Both the position numbers and the translations under genes were made by a program. Of a stretch of 37,201 bases of DNA, positions 1 through 8,459 are shown piece after piece. How positions within the stretch are numbered: position 1 is the first letter of the stretch; each line of letters begins with the position of its first letter. The DNA lies in contig MKJX01000218.1 of the NCBI GenBank assembly GCA_001942415.1, positions 1 to 37,201 on the forward strand. The letters run 5' to 3'. This DNA comes from Pseudonocardia sp. CNS-139 (GTDB lineage Bacteria; Actinomycetota; Actinomycetes; Mycobacteriales; Pseudonocardiaceae). Below the pieces are notes generated by a model. That model ran no database searches. It was not told where the DNA came from and saw only the letters and a program-made list of their open reading frames with translations.

Positions 1-894
1 CCGTCTCCCGGGAGGCCGTCCCGGCCCGGCTCGGCGGTACGGCGCTCGTCGGAGGCATCGAGACCGTCGTGCCGCGGGCCGTCGAACCCGTTCTGCCGGG
101 TCTCGGCCGGTCCGCCGGACCGGCCGGGGCCGTCCCGACCCGGCTCGGAGTCGCCGAACCCGTTCTCGGCGGGACCGCCACGCCGGCCGAACAGATCGTC
201 ACCCTCACGCGCGCCCGGCTCGGCCACGCCACCGTGCTCGTCCGGCCCCCGGGCCCCGCGCGCCGCGGGTCCTCGAACCCGTCCCCGGCCGGCCGCCGCG
301 CCCGAGGGCGCCGTCCCCGTACCCGCGGTCGTCCGCGTAGGCGCTGGTGTCCACGACCCGCGCGCCGAACGTGTCGGACGCGGCGTCGTCGTGGTCCGGG
401 TCGTCGTGGTCGAGGTCGTCCGGCCCCCCGCCGGCGGCCCCTTCGTCCAGCGCCCACTCGTTCAGGGCCGGACCGGCACCCCGCCCGTCGCGGGCGCGGC
501 CGCCTCGGGCATGATCGGCAGCTGGCGGCCGCCCGCCGTCGTCCGGCAGCCAGGCGCGGCCCACGCGGGCCCAGCCGCCGTTCGGTCGGTTGTCGTGCGC
601 CCCGTTGCGCGCGGTCAGCTCGTTCGGCACCCAGCCCCCTGGTTGCGCGGGCCGCCCGCCTCCCCCTTCGCGGTACTCCACGCCTAGATGGTCCCTTGTC
701 GGGTCGGAGGCCCGGTCATCGGCCGTCGACCAACCAGCCGTGCGGCGTTCACCGGGCGCCCAAACGGCATCCTGTGGCCATTCGTCGTGACCCCGGTCTC
801 GCCGGCCGCCGTCCCCGGGCCCCCAGCCCGCGAGATCGTCGGCCACGGCATGCCGGGCCGAGCTACGTCCTCCACCCACCGGCTCACCGGCCAT
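1..894 (-). CDS. Low-complexity Gly/Asp/Arg-rich hypothetical protein, 3' end off window
   Basis: The start is an ATG at 894 with GGGAG 7 nt upstream. The product begins MAGEPVGGGRSSARHAVADD and is almost entirely Gly, Asp, Arg, Pro and Ala, with a few Trp and Tyr and acidic runs such as DDLDHDDPDHDD. There is no recognisable domain, signal peptide or membrane segment, so it looks intrinsically disordered. The original frame stops at 205, but its last 40 or so residues turn Arg/Ala-rich. In another frame the same style (ENGFGDSEPGRD, RQNGFDGPRHDGLD) continues to the left edge, so I infer one or two frame breaks around 240-300 inside G/C homopolymers. Function unknown; coding status is moderately supported by the start signal and composition. 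Confidence 0.45.
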
Positions 895-1168
895 CGCACG
901 CTCCCGTCACCTGGACCACCGTCGGCCTGTCGTCACAGGTGCAACGAAGCCACCACGACGAAGGAGCGGGTTCGGCCCGCACGGCGCCCGCGTGAGTGAC
1001 TGCCATCACATGCCGTGGTTGTCCGTCCCCGCGTAGAGTGCGCCGTTTGTCACTGCTGGTCACCGACGACCGCCCGGCCGGGGGACACCGGCAGCCGGAC
1101 GACGCTCCGCGTAGTCGGCCGTCCACGACCGGGGTCGCCCCGACACGCCGCGCCGAGGCGGAATTCCG

Positions 1169-2416
1169 TCACCTGAAGGTGTCGAGTGCACCGCGGACCG
1201 CGTCGGTCATCAGGTCGAGGTGCTCCTCCGCAAGGGTGAGCGGCGGGGAGAACGCGATGGCCGAGATCATCGGCCGGACCAGCACCCCGCGCTCGCGGGC
1301 GGCCAGCCCGACGGCGCCGACGAGGCCGGGCCGGGCCGCGAGCCGCTCGGCGTCCAGCTCGATCGCGCCGAGCACACCGGTGCCGCCCCGGACCTCCGCG
1401 ACCAGCGGGTGGTCGGCGAGCGTGCGCAGGGCCGCGTACATCGGCCCTTCGAGCTCCTCGGCGCGCTTGAGCAGGCCCTCGCCCTCGAGGATGTCGAGGT
1501 TGGCCAGCGCCGCGGCCGCGACCGTCGGGTGCCCCGCGTACGTCGCGCCGTGGCGGAACGGCGCCGCGCCGCGCTCGAAGAACGGCGCGGCGATCCGGCC
1601 GTGCGCGAGCACACCGGCCAGCGGCAGGTAGCCGCTGGTGACGCCCTTGGCGAACGTCACGAGGTCGGGCTCGATGCCGAACCGGTCGACGCCGAACCAG
1701 TCACCGAGGCGGCCGAAGCCGCAGATCACGCTGTCGACGACGAGCAGCACGCCGTGGCGCGTGCAGATGTCCCGCACCCGCTCGACGTAGCCCGGCGGCG
1801 GGGGCAGCACCCCGCCGGCGCCGATCACCGGCTCGCAGAAGAACGCCGCCACCCGCTCCGGCCCGACCCGCTGGATCTCGGCCTCAAGGGCCTCCGGGTC
1901 GTCCCAGGCGACCTGGACGACGTCCGGGACGAACGGCCCGGCGACCCGGTTCGGCACGATCCCGCCGAGCGCGGTGCCGAAGCCGTGCGTGCCGTGGTAG
2001 GCGTTGGTGCGGCTGACCAGCACGGTCCGCTCCGGACGGCCGACGCGCGCGAAGTACTCGCGGGCGATCTTGGCCGCGGTGTCGACGGCGTCGCCGCCGC
2101 CGCTGCCCAGGAAGACCTTCGCGCCCGGCATCGGGGCGAGCCCGGCGAGGCGGCTGGTCAGCTCGAGCACCGGGCGGCTCGCGAAGTCCCCGAACGTCTG
2201 GTAGGTGGCGAGCTCGCGCATCTGCGCCGCGACCGCCTCGGCGATCTCCGCCCGCCCGTGCCCGACGTTGACGCACCACAGGCTCGCCGTCGCGTCGAGG
2301 TAGCGGCGCCCGGCCTCGTCCCACAGCCAGACGTCCTGGCCGCGGGCGACCACGAACTCGGCGTCGCGGACCGCGCCCATCGCGGCGAACGGGTGCCAGA
2401 AGGCGGTGTCGGTCAT
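1169..2416 (-). CDS. Class III pyridoxal-phosphate aminotransferase
   Basis: 415 aa from ATG 2416 (MTDTAFWHPFAAMGA); the open frame runs further upstream, but homology-like sequence begins here. It should move an amino group between an omega-amino compound and a keto acid using PLP. Fold-type I class III features are visible: GSGGGDAVDTAAK (residues 104-116) in the phosphate-binding region, YHG at 140-142 stacking on PLP, D228 for the pyridine nitrogen and the Schiff-base lysine K257 in FAKGVTSGYLPLAG. The usual D-E-V before the GFGR motif is D-S-V here (228-230), a mild oddity. The N-terminal WHPFAAM resembles omega-amino acid:pyruvate and BioA-like enzymes, but the substrate cannot be fixed. 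It stands alone, divergent from the methyltransferase across 126 bp. Confidence 0.88.
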   Translation of the reverse strand: MTDTAFWHPFAAMGAVRDAEFVVARGQDVWLWDEAGRRYLDATASLWCVNVGHGRAEIAEAVAAQMRELATYQTFGDFASRPVLELTSRLAGLAPMPGAKVFLGSGGGDAVDTAAKIAREYFARVGRPERTVLVSRTNAYHGTHGFGTALGGIVPNRVAGPFVPDVVQVAWDDPEALEAEIQRVGPERVAAFFCEPVIGAGGVLPPPPGYVERVRDICTRHGVLLVVDSVICGFGRLGDWFGVDRFGIEPDLVTFAKGVTSGYLPLAGVLAHGRIAAPFFERGAAPFRHGATYAGHPTVAAAALANLDILEGEGLLKRAEELEGPMYAALRTLADHPLVAEVRGGTGVLGAIELDAERLAARPGLVGAVGLAARERGVLVRPMISAIAFSPPLTLAEEHLDLMTDAVRGALDTFR

Positions 2417-2542
2417 GGGCTGACCGTACTCTCTCGCCGGCACCCCGGATCCGGTTCCGAAACGGCCGGCCCGGCGAGCGCGCGGCCTGCTACGGCGTCG
2501 ACGACGCGTGGCGCACTCGGCGCGACGGAGGACTGACAGGCG

Positions 2543-3409
2543 ATGGCGAACCCGGCGGCGCAGACCGCGATCGGCCCGATGGTGATCGTGGCGTTCGACC
2601 AGTACGACCCGCATCCGCTGGTGCGCGACGACCTGGCCGCCCGGCTGCTGCCGGGCGCGACGCGGGGCCTCGTCGGGCTCGCCCGGTGGCGGCCGGTGCG
2701 CCGGGCCGTCGCCGCGATGACGGAGAAGCAGGTCCCCGGGCTCTGGGCGAGCATCCTGTGCCGCAAGCGCTACGCCGACGACGTCGTCCGGCTCGCCGTC
2801 GCGGACGGGGTGACGGCCGCGGTGATCCTCGGCGCGGGCATGGACACCCGCGCCTACCGGCTGCCCGAGCTGGCCGGGCTCCCGGTGTTCGAGGTGGACC
2901 TGCCCGCCAACGTCGAGCGCAAGCGCGCGCTGCTCACCGGCGTCTACGGCGCGCCGCCCGCGCACGTCACGCTGGTGCCGGTGGACTTCGACACCGAGGA
3001 CCCGGCCGCCCGGCTCGCCGCGGCCGGCTACGACCCGGCCCGGCCCACGGTGTTCGTGTGGGAGGCCGTCACCCAGTACCTGACGGACGCCGGGGTGCGC
3101 GCGACGCTGGCGTTCCTGGCCGCGGCGCCCGCCGGCAGCCACCTCGTGTTCACCCACATCCGGCAGGACTTCCTCGACGGCACCGACCGCTACGGCGCCG
3201 ACGTCGCCTACCGCCGGTTCGTCACGGACTCGCACCTCTGGAGGTTCGGGCTGGACCCCGCCGAGGTCCCCGGGCTCCTGGCCGGGTACGGGTGGCGGCA
3301 GGTCGAGCAGGCCGGCCCGGCCGAGCTCACCGCGCGCTACCTGGAGCCGGCCGGCCGGCCGCTGCCCGTCACGGAGATCGAGCGCAGCGTGCACGCCCGC
3401 AAGGACTGA
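2543..3409 (+). CDS. Class I SAM-dependent methyltransferase, TcmP/LCMT-like (TIGR00027 type)
   Basis: 288 aa from ATG 2543, with GGAGG about 11 nt upstream. The SAM-binding signature of this actinobacterial family is plain: AVILGAGMDTRAYRL at residues 93-107, followed by an acidic strand end VFEVDLP that should hold the SAM ribose. Downstream come VFVWEAVTQYLTDAGV and FTHIRQDFLDG, typical of the leucine carboxyl methyltransferase-like O-methyltransferases. Length matches the family. Such proteins are very numerous in actinomycetes and most have no known acceptor; none can be inferred here. The gene converges on the VOC gene with only 10 bp between stop codons. Confidence 0.85.
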   Translation: MANPAAQTAIGPMVIVAFDQYDPHPLVRDDLAARLLPGATRGLVGLARWRPVRRAVAAMTEKQVPGLWASILCRKRYADDVVRLAVADGVTAAVILGAGMDTRAYRLPELAGLPVFEVDLPANVERKRALLTGVYGAPPAHVTLVPVDFDTEDPAARLAAAGYDPARPTVFVWEAVTQYLTDAGVRATLAFLAAAPAGSHLVFTHIRQDFLDGTDRYGADVAYRRFVTDSHLWRFGLDPAEVPGLLAGYGWRQVEQAGPAELTARYLEPAGRPLPVTEIERSVHARKD

Positions 3410-3422
3410 GCGTGCGCGCTCA
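3407..3422. terminator. 16-bp palindrome containing both convergent stop codons
   Basis: TGAGCG-TGCG-CGCTCA is a perfect 6-4-6 inverted repeat. Its left TGA is the methyltransferase stop and its right TCA is the complement of the VOC stop. It could act as a compact bidirectional terminator, though the stem is short and has no T-tract. Confidence 0.4.
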
Positions 3423-3838
3423 CGGCCTCGCGAAGAGCTGCGCCGGGTCGGCGAACGCCTTGAACTCCAGCGCGTTGCCGGCCGGGTCGAGCAGGAACAT
3501 CGTCCACTGCTCCCCCGGCTCCCCGGCGAAACGCCGGTAGGGCTCGATCACGAACGCGTGCCGGCGCCCCGCAGCCGCGCCGCCAGCTCGTGGAACCGCT
3601 CGACGGCGAGCACGAGCCCGAAGTGCGGGACCGGCACCTCGTGGCCATCGACATGGCTGTGCCCGACCGGCCCCGAGCCCGGCGCGCGGTGGGTGACGAG
3701 CTGGTGCCCGTCCAGGTTCCAGTCCACCCAGTTGACGTCCGAGCGGCCCTCGGCGAGGCCGAGCACGCCGCCGTAGAACGCACGGGCGGCCGCGATGTCG
3801 TCGACCGGCACGGCGAGGTGGAACGGGGAGAGGCTCAC
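3420..3838 (-). CDS. VOC (glyoxalase/bleomycin resistance) family protein, one frame break
   Basis: From GTG 3838 the product reads VSLSPFHLAVPVDDIAAARA and continues through FYGGVLGLAEGRSDVNWVDW, a classic first beta-alpha-beta-beta-beta module with a metal-ligand-like His at the end of strand 1 (FHLAV). The second half, after a frame break near 3560, reads HAFVIEPYRRF, QWTMFLLDPAGNALEFKAF, the usual C-terminal VOC ending with Glu as metal ligand. Total is about 139 aa, normal for the family. Substrate is unknown; dioxygenase, glyoxalase-like or binding roles are all possible. The break sits in a GC-rich run and is probably a sequence error. Confidence 0.75.
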
Positions 3839-3931
3839 CCGCGCATCATCGCAGGACAGCCGGGTGCCCGGAGCGGCGTTAACAGAGCGGAGCACCACGA
3901 CGACCCTGCGTACGGACAGGGGGACGAACTC

Positions 3932-4129
3932 GTGGACACAGAGACGGACACCCGACCCGACGACCGACCCGACGGAACCGACGACAGAGCCGACAGGCCC
4001 GATGACCGGGCCGAGCCTGCACCCCAGAGCTCCCTGGACGTGCCGACCGTGCCCGAGATCGTGGCGCCGCGCTGGCCCCCCGACGAGGACCCGTTCATCA
4101 CGCTGGGGCTGTACGACGACCTGATCTGA
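3932..4129 (+). CDS. Small acidic protein with conserved-looking C-terminus
   Basis: 65 aa from GTG 3932, with GGGGGA 7 nt upstream. The first half is a disordered acidic repeat of D-D-R-P-D-type units; the second half is ordered in character, SSLDVPTVPEIVAPRWPPDE followed by DPFITLGLYDDLI. The hydrophobic tail looks like a short interaction motif and differs from the low-complexity head. No known domain is recognised. It lies alone between the divergent VOC gene and the convergent hydrolase. Supported by its ribosome-binding site and by amino acid pattern, not by homology. Confidence 0.6.
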   Translation: MDTETDTRPDDRPDGTDDRADRPDDRAEPAPQSSLDVPTVPEIVAPRWPPDEDPFITLGLYDDLI

Positions 4130-4149
4130 CCGCTCCGGCCGGCACCGGC

Positions 4150-5262
4150 TCAGACGTGCTTCAGCACGGCCGCACACACCGCGCCGTACGTCGTGAAGTC
4201 GCCGAACGTGGTGCGGTTCTTGGTGACGGCGACCGACAGGCCGGTGGCGGTGTCCGCGTACGCCGCGGTGCCGCCGCTGCCGGCCATGCCGAAGACGGTC
4301 GGCCCGTCGAACGGGCCGGGGCCGCCGACCGCGTAGCCCAGGCCCCAGCTGGCGGGGTTGCCGAGCACGGCGTCCGGGCCGGACACCGCCACCGCGGTGA
4401 CGGCCCGCAGCCGCTGCGGCCCGACCAGCCGCACCCCGTCCACGTCGTGCAGGAGGGCGGCGTACATGCGGGAGACCGCGCGGGCCGTCATGGTGCCGCC
4501 CGCCGGGACGTCGGTCGTGAGGAGGTCGGCGCGGTTGCCGTACTCCGCCGTGGGCAGCACCGCGGGCGGCGCCCACACCCAGCCTTCCTGCGCGCCGGGC
4601 GGCGACGGCATCGCGAAGCCCGGACCGGCGGGCGCCGGCGGCGGGTCCTCCAGCCGGGCCAGCCGCGGCAGCTGCGCCGCCGGGACGCCGAGGAACAGCT
4701 CGCCGGCCACGCCGAGCGGCCCGGCGACCTCGTCGCGCAGCACCTCGGAGATCCGCCGCCCGCTCGCGCGGCGGACGATCTCGCCCACGATCCAGCCGAA
4801 CGTCTGCGCGTGGTAGCCGGTGGCGGTGCCCGGCTCCCACCACGGCCGCGCCCCGGCGACCAGCGCGCACATCGCGTCCCAGTCCAGGAACGCGTCGGGC
4901 GTGATGTCCGCCGGCAGGCCGGGCACGCCGACGGCGTGGGTCAGGGCGTCCGCGACGGTCGCGCGGTCCTTGCCGTGCGCCGCGAACTCCGGCCACAGGT
5001 CGGCGATGCGGGTGGGGTAGTCGAGCACGCCGCGTTCGGCGAGCACGTGCACGACGGTCGCCGTGACGCCCTTGCCGGTCGAGGTGACGAAGACCGGGGT
5101 GTCCGGGGTCATGGGCCGCCCGGTCGCGGGGTCGGCCACGCCCGCGACGGCGTCCACGAGCAGCTCGCCGCCGCGGTGGACGGCGGCCTGCACGCCGCGC
5201 TCGGCCCCCGACGAGACCAGCTCGTCGAGCACCGCCTGCACGTCCCGCTGGATGTCGGCCAT
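4150..5262 (-). CDS. Serine hydrolase, beta-lactamase / class C PBP-like (EstB/LACTB type)
   Basis: 370 aa from ATG 5262, preceded by a GGGAGGGGG ribosome-binding site. The nucleophile motif SxxK is present as S-T-G-K in PVFVTSTGKGVTATVVHVLAERG; the helix after it and LDYPTRIADLWPEFA match the family. A Tyr in GYHAQTFGWIVGEIVRRASG fits the YxN-type second motif with Ala in place of Asn, as in many esterase-type members. The end, MAGSGGTAAYADTATGLSVAV, is the usual last beta-strand region. No signal peptide is seen, so it is probably a cytosolic esterase or peptidase rather than a true beta-lactamase. It is divergent from the pentapeptide gene. Confidence 0.85.
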   Translation of the reverse strand: MADIQRDVQAVLDELVSSGAERGVQAAVHRGGELLVDAVAGVADPATGRPMTPDTPVFVTSTGKGVTATVVHVLAERGVLDYPTRIADLWPEFAAHGKDRATVADALTHAVGVPGLPADITPDAFLDWDAMCALVAGARPWWEPGTATGYHAQTFGWIVGEIVRRASGRRISEVLRDEVAGPLGVAGELFLGVPAAQLPRLARLEDPPPAPAGPGFAMPSPPGAQEGWVWAPPAVLPTAEYGNRADLLTTDVPAGGTMTARAVSRMYAALLHDVDGVRLVGPQRLRAVTAVAVSGPDAVLGNPASWGLGYAVGGPGPFDGPTVFGMAGSGGTAAYADTATGLSVAVTKNRTTFGDFTTYGAVCAAVLKHV

Positions 5263-5301
5263 CGTCGTGCCCCCTCCCGCCGGTGCGGAAGACTCGGCCC
5301 G

Positions 5302-6083
5302 GTGGACCGGACCCGCCTGCGCGCCGACTGCACCCGCTGCGCCGCACTCTGCTGCGTCGCGCCGGCGTTCGCAGCGTCGGCCGACTTCGCGATCGACAAG
5401 CCGGCCGGCACCCCCTGCCCGAACCTGGGCGCCGACTTCCGCTGCGGCATCCACGACACGCTGCGCGAGCGCGGGTTCCCCGGTTGCGTCGCCTTCGACT
5501 GCTTCGGCGCCGGCCAGCACATCACACAGGTGATCTTCGGCGGCCGCGACCGGCGGGCCGAACCGGGGATCGCGGCAGGTATGTACGCGCTGCTCCCGGT
5601 GGTGCGCCAGCTCCACGAGCTGCTCTGGCACCTCGCCGAGGCGGCCGAGCGCACCACGGGCCCGCTGCGCGCCGAGGCCGGGCGCCTCGCCGCCGACGTC
5701 GAACGCCTGACGCACGCCGGTGCCGCCACCGTCGCGGCGGTGGACGCCGGCCCGCACCGGACGCGCGTCGGGGAGCTGCTGGAACGGGTGAGCGTCCGGG
5801 TCCGCGCGGAGCACCCGGGCCCGGACCGCCGCGGTGCCGACCTCGCCGCGCCCGGACCGCCGCGGTGCCGACCTCGCCGCCCCGGCTGCGCGGCGCGGAC
5901 CTGCGCGGGGCGAGCCTGCGCGGCGCCCTGCTGATCGGGGCCGACCTGCGCGACGCCGACCTGCGCACGGCCGACCTGCTCGGCGCGGACCTGCGGGGTG
6001 CCGACCTGCGCGGCGCGGACCTCACCGGCGCCCTCTTCGTCACGGCCACCCAGCTCGGCGGGGCCCGCACCACCACGCACTGA
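5302..6083 (+). CDS. Cys-rich N-terminal domain plus pentapeptide-repeat C-terminus, frame broken
   Basis: From GTG 5302 (VDRTRLRADCTRCAALCCVA) the first ~190 residues hold Cys clusters (CTRCAALCC, LGADFRCGIHD, FPGCVAFDCFG) that resemble a metal-binding module. They are followed by helices and then, in another frame, by a run of A(D)LxG pentapeptides: RGADLRGASLRGALLIGADL and on to LGADLRGADLRGADLTGALF. Such repeats form a right-handed quadrilateral beta-helix. The two parts are out of frame exactly where a 31-bp unit is duplicated (5819-5880). One unit gives a third frame, and three units would restore reading. Either copy-number slippage or a separate sequence error explains the break. Cytosolic; function unknown. 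Confidence 0.7.
5819..5880 (+). repeat. Perfect 31-bp tandem duplication inside the pentapeptide gene
   Basis: Bases 5819-5849 and 5850-5880 are identical. The unit encodes an RRGADLAAP-like pentapeptide piece, and since 31 is not a multiple of three, each added copy shifts frame by one. Confidence 0.95.
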
Positions 6084-6179
6084 GGACCTGACGACCACCC
6101 GGACGGCTGTGGACAACTCCGGCCCTCAGGCCCGCGACCAGCGCTTTCCGTCGCCCCCGCCCGGTACTGTGGATCTTCG

Positions 6180-6208
6180 GGGGACCCATCCCCAGAGGAC
6201 GGGTCCCC
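6180..6208. terminator. Hairpin between convergent pentapeptide and IclR genes
   Basis: GGGGACCC (6180-6187) and GGGTCCCC (6201-6208) form a perfect 8-bp stem with a 13-nt loop. It abuts the IclR stop codon at 6209 and can serve both strands. There is no T-tract. Confidence 0.55.
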
Positions 6209-6964
6209 TCAGACGGGTGCGCCCAGGGCCTGCGAGATCGCCCGGGCCGCCGCCGCCACCCGCGGGCCGATCTCGTCGGGGTAGCGGCTGTCCGGGTCGC
6301 TGGTGAGCTGCGAGACGCTGACGGCGCCGACCACGCGCCGGGTGTGGTCGACCACCGCCGCCCCGACGCACCGGACGCCGGCCTCGTTCTCCTCGTCGTC
6401 CACCGACCAGCCGCGCGCCCGCACGCCGTGCAGGTCGGCCACGAGCTCGGCCGCGTCGGTGAGCGTGCGCGGCGTGCGGGCCGGCCGCGGGACCCGCGCG
6501 ATCAGCGCCCGCACCTCCGCCTCGGGCAGCGCGGCGAGTGCCGCCTTGCCGATGGCCGTGCAGTGCAGCGGCATCGCCATCCCGATCCGCGACGCCATCC
6601 GGTACGGCTTGCTGCCCTCGACCTTCGCGACGTAGACGGCCTCGTCGCCGTCGAGCAACGCGAGGTGGACGGTGCCGCCGCACTCGGCCTGCAGCGCCGC
6701 GAGCTCGGGGCGGGCGCGCTCGGCGGCGTCGGTGCGGGCGAGCACCCGCCCGGCCAGGCCGAGGATGCGCGCCCCGCCCTGGTAGGTGCCCTGGTCGGTG
6801 GCGCGGGCGAAGCCGAGCCGGGCGAAGTCCTGCAGGATGCGGTGCACGGTGGACTTGTGCAGGCCGGTGGCCTGGGCGATGTCCGCGATGCGCTCGTGGT
6901 CGCCCAGCGCGTCGAGCACCGCCAGGGTCTTCTCCACGGCGTTGCTGCCGGACGGTCGGGGCAC
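6209..6964 (-). CDS. IclR-family transcriptional regulator
   Basis: 251 aa from GTG 6964. The N-terminal winged helix-turn-helix is visible (SNAVEKTLAVLDALGDHERI, then ADIAQATGLHKSTVHRIL), and the C-terminal effector domain follows (GGTVHLALLDGDEAVYVAKV, PLHCTAIGKAALAALP, GWSVDDEENEAGVRCVGAAV), which in IclR proteins binds small carboxylic acids. It starts 23 bp after the transporter stop on the same strand, so transporter and regulator are likely cotranscribed and the regulator probably controls the LarA/transporter genes. The ligand is unknown. Confidence 0.92.
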   Translation of the reverse strand: MPRPSGSNAVEKTLAVLDALGDHERIADIAQATGLHKSTVHRILQDFARLGFARATDQGTYQGGARILGLAGRVLARTDAAERARPELAALQAECGGTVHLALLDGDEAVYVAKVEGSKPYRMASRIGMAMPLHCTAIGKAALAALPEAEVRALIARVPRPARTPRTLTDAAELVADLHGVRARGWSVDDEENEAGVRCVGAAVVDHTRRVVGAVSVSQLTSDPDSRYPDEIGPRVAAAARAISQALGAPV

Positions 6965-6987
6965 CCTGCCAGGGTAGGACGCGCCGG

Positions 6988-8337
6988 CTACCGCCCGCCG
7001 GAAAGCCGGGCCGGCCCGGCGTCGGCGATGTCGACGTCCTTCATCTCGGGTGCCGCGACGAACGCGACGAACGAGATCGCGCACAGCCCGATCATGTACG
7101 CCGCCACCACCCACGGCGCCCCGCCCGCGGCCGCGACCATGCCGGCCGCGATCAGCGGCGTGAACCCGGCGAGCGCCGCGCCGACCTCGCGCGAGGTCGC
7201 GAACCCGCTGTAGCGCACGCGCGCCCCGAACAGCTCCGCGTAGAACGCCGGCTGCACGGCGATCATCGGCGCCCACCCGAACGCCGTGACGACCACCAGC
7301 GCGACCACCACGAGCACGGGCTCGCGGGTCTGCAGCAGCAGGAAGAACGGGTAGATGAACGCGGCGAGGAACACCACCGAGAACACGTTGAGGGGCTTGC
7401 GGCCGATCCGGTCGGACAGCGCCCCGTACACCGGCTGGAGCGCGATCACCACCACCCCGAAGATGATCACCCCGGTGAGCACGGTGCCGCGCGGGATGCC
7501 GAGCGTGCTGGTGGCGTACGACACGGTGAACGTCGCGAAGAGGTAGGCGGCCGCGGTGTCGGCGATGTGCGCGCCGACACCGATCAGCAGGTTGCGCGGG
7601 TAGCTGCGGAACGCCTCCAGCACCGGCATCCGCACGACCGTCTGGCGCGCCCGCATGTCCCGGAACACCGGGGACTCCTCCACGCGCAGCCGCACGTAGA
7701 GCGCGATGCCGATCATCAGGAAGCTGACGAGGAACGGCACCCGCCAGCCCCACGACAGCAGCTGGTCCTCGGGCAGCAGCGCGACCAGCAGGAACGCGAT
7801 GTTGCCCAGCACGAGCCCGATCTGCACACCGGTCTGGGCGTAGGAGGTGTAGTAGCCGCGCCGCGCGGGCGGGGCGTGCTCGGCGAGCAGGGTGGCCGCG
7901 CCGCCGAACTCGGCCCCGGCGCCGAGGCCCTGCAGCACGCGCATCAGCACGAGGAGCGCAGGCGCCCATGCCCCGATCGCGTCGTACGTGGGCAGGAGCC
8001 CGATCAGTCCGGTCGAGAGGCCCATGACGAGCGTGGTGAGGATCAGCGTCTCGCGCCGGCCGATGCGGTCGCCGATGTGCCCGAAGACGATCCCGCCGAG
8101 CGGCCGGAAGACGAACCCGACGCCGAACGTCGCGAACGCGGTGAGCGTGCCGACGACCGGGTCGGCCTGCGGGAAGAACAGCACGTTGAAGACCAGCGCG
8201 GCGGCCGTGCCGTAGATGAAGAAGTCGTACCACTCCAGCGCGGTGCCGACGGTCGCGCCGGCCACCACCCGGCGCAGCTCGGTCGGGGTCGTGCGCGGGG
8301 TCTCGGTTGCCTCGCGCGGGACGACGTCGTCGCTCAC
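6988..8337 (-). CDS. MFS transporter, metabolite:H+ symporter (MHS) type
   Basis: 449 aa from GTG 8337, chosen because ACGGAG lies 8 nt upstream. Twelve hydrophobic segments can be traced. MHS hallmarks are GTALEWYDFFIYGTAAALVF in TM1, FGHIGDRIGRRETLIL in the TM2-TM3 loop, RVLQGLGAGAEFGGAATLLAEHA at TM4, and YGALSDRIGRKPLNVFS between TM8 and TM9. Family members carry proline/betaine, shikimate, citrate or other carboxylates with protons. Its place between a LarA-type racemase and IclR suggests uptake of a hydroxy-carboxylic acid; that is inference from context. Confidence 0.92.
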   Translation of the reverse strand: MSDDVVPREATETPRTTPTELRRVVAGATVGTALEWYDFFIYGTAAALVFNVLFFPQADPVVGTLTAFATFGVGFVFRPLGGIVFGHIGDRIGRRETLILTTLVMGLSTGLIGLLPTYDAIGAWAPALLVLMRVLQGLGAGAEFGGAATLLAEHAPPARRGYYTSYAQTGVQIGLVLGNIAFLLVALLPEDQLLSWGWRVPFLVSFLMIGIALYVRLRVEESPVFRDMRARQTVVRMPVLEAFRSYPRNLLIGVGAHIADTAAAYLFATFTVSYATSTLGIPRGTVLTGVIIFGVVVIALQPVYGALSDRIGRKPLNVFSVVFLAAFIYPFFLLLQTREPVLVVVALVVVTAFGWAPMIAVQPAFYAELFGARVRYSGFATSREVGAALAGFTPLIAAGMVAAAGGAPWVVAAYMIGLCAISFVAFVAAPEMKDVDIADAGPARLSGGR

Positions 8338-8459
8338 GACCACCACTCCGTTCCGTCGTTGGCGTTCCGTCTCATAGGACGAGATTCCATGCGTGGCCGG
8401 AGCGTACGCGGTCGACGGCATACAGGGAAGCGACAGACGTTGCGAAACGGGCAGGCGGG

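Noticed and set aside
996..1168. Leaderless plus-strand gene from TTG near 1048 after TAGAGT
   Set aside because: The reading runs antisense into the aminotransferase gene and its product shows no ordered pattern.
2543..3540. Long overlapping ORFs in other frames (for example 2686-3540 and 6538-8721 plus strand)
   Set aside because: They are Arg/Ala/Gly-rich frames typical of high-G+C antisense or out-of-phase reading and overlap genes with clear family motifs.
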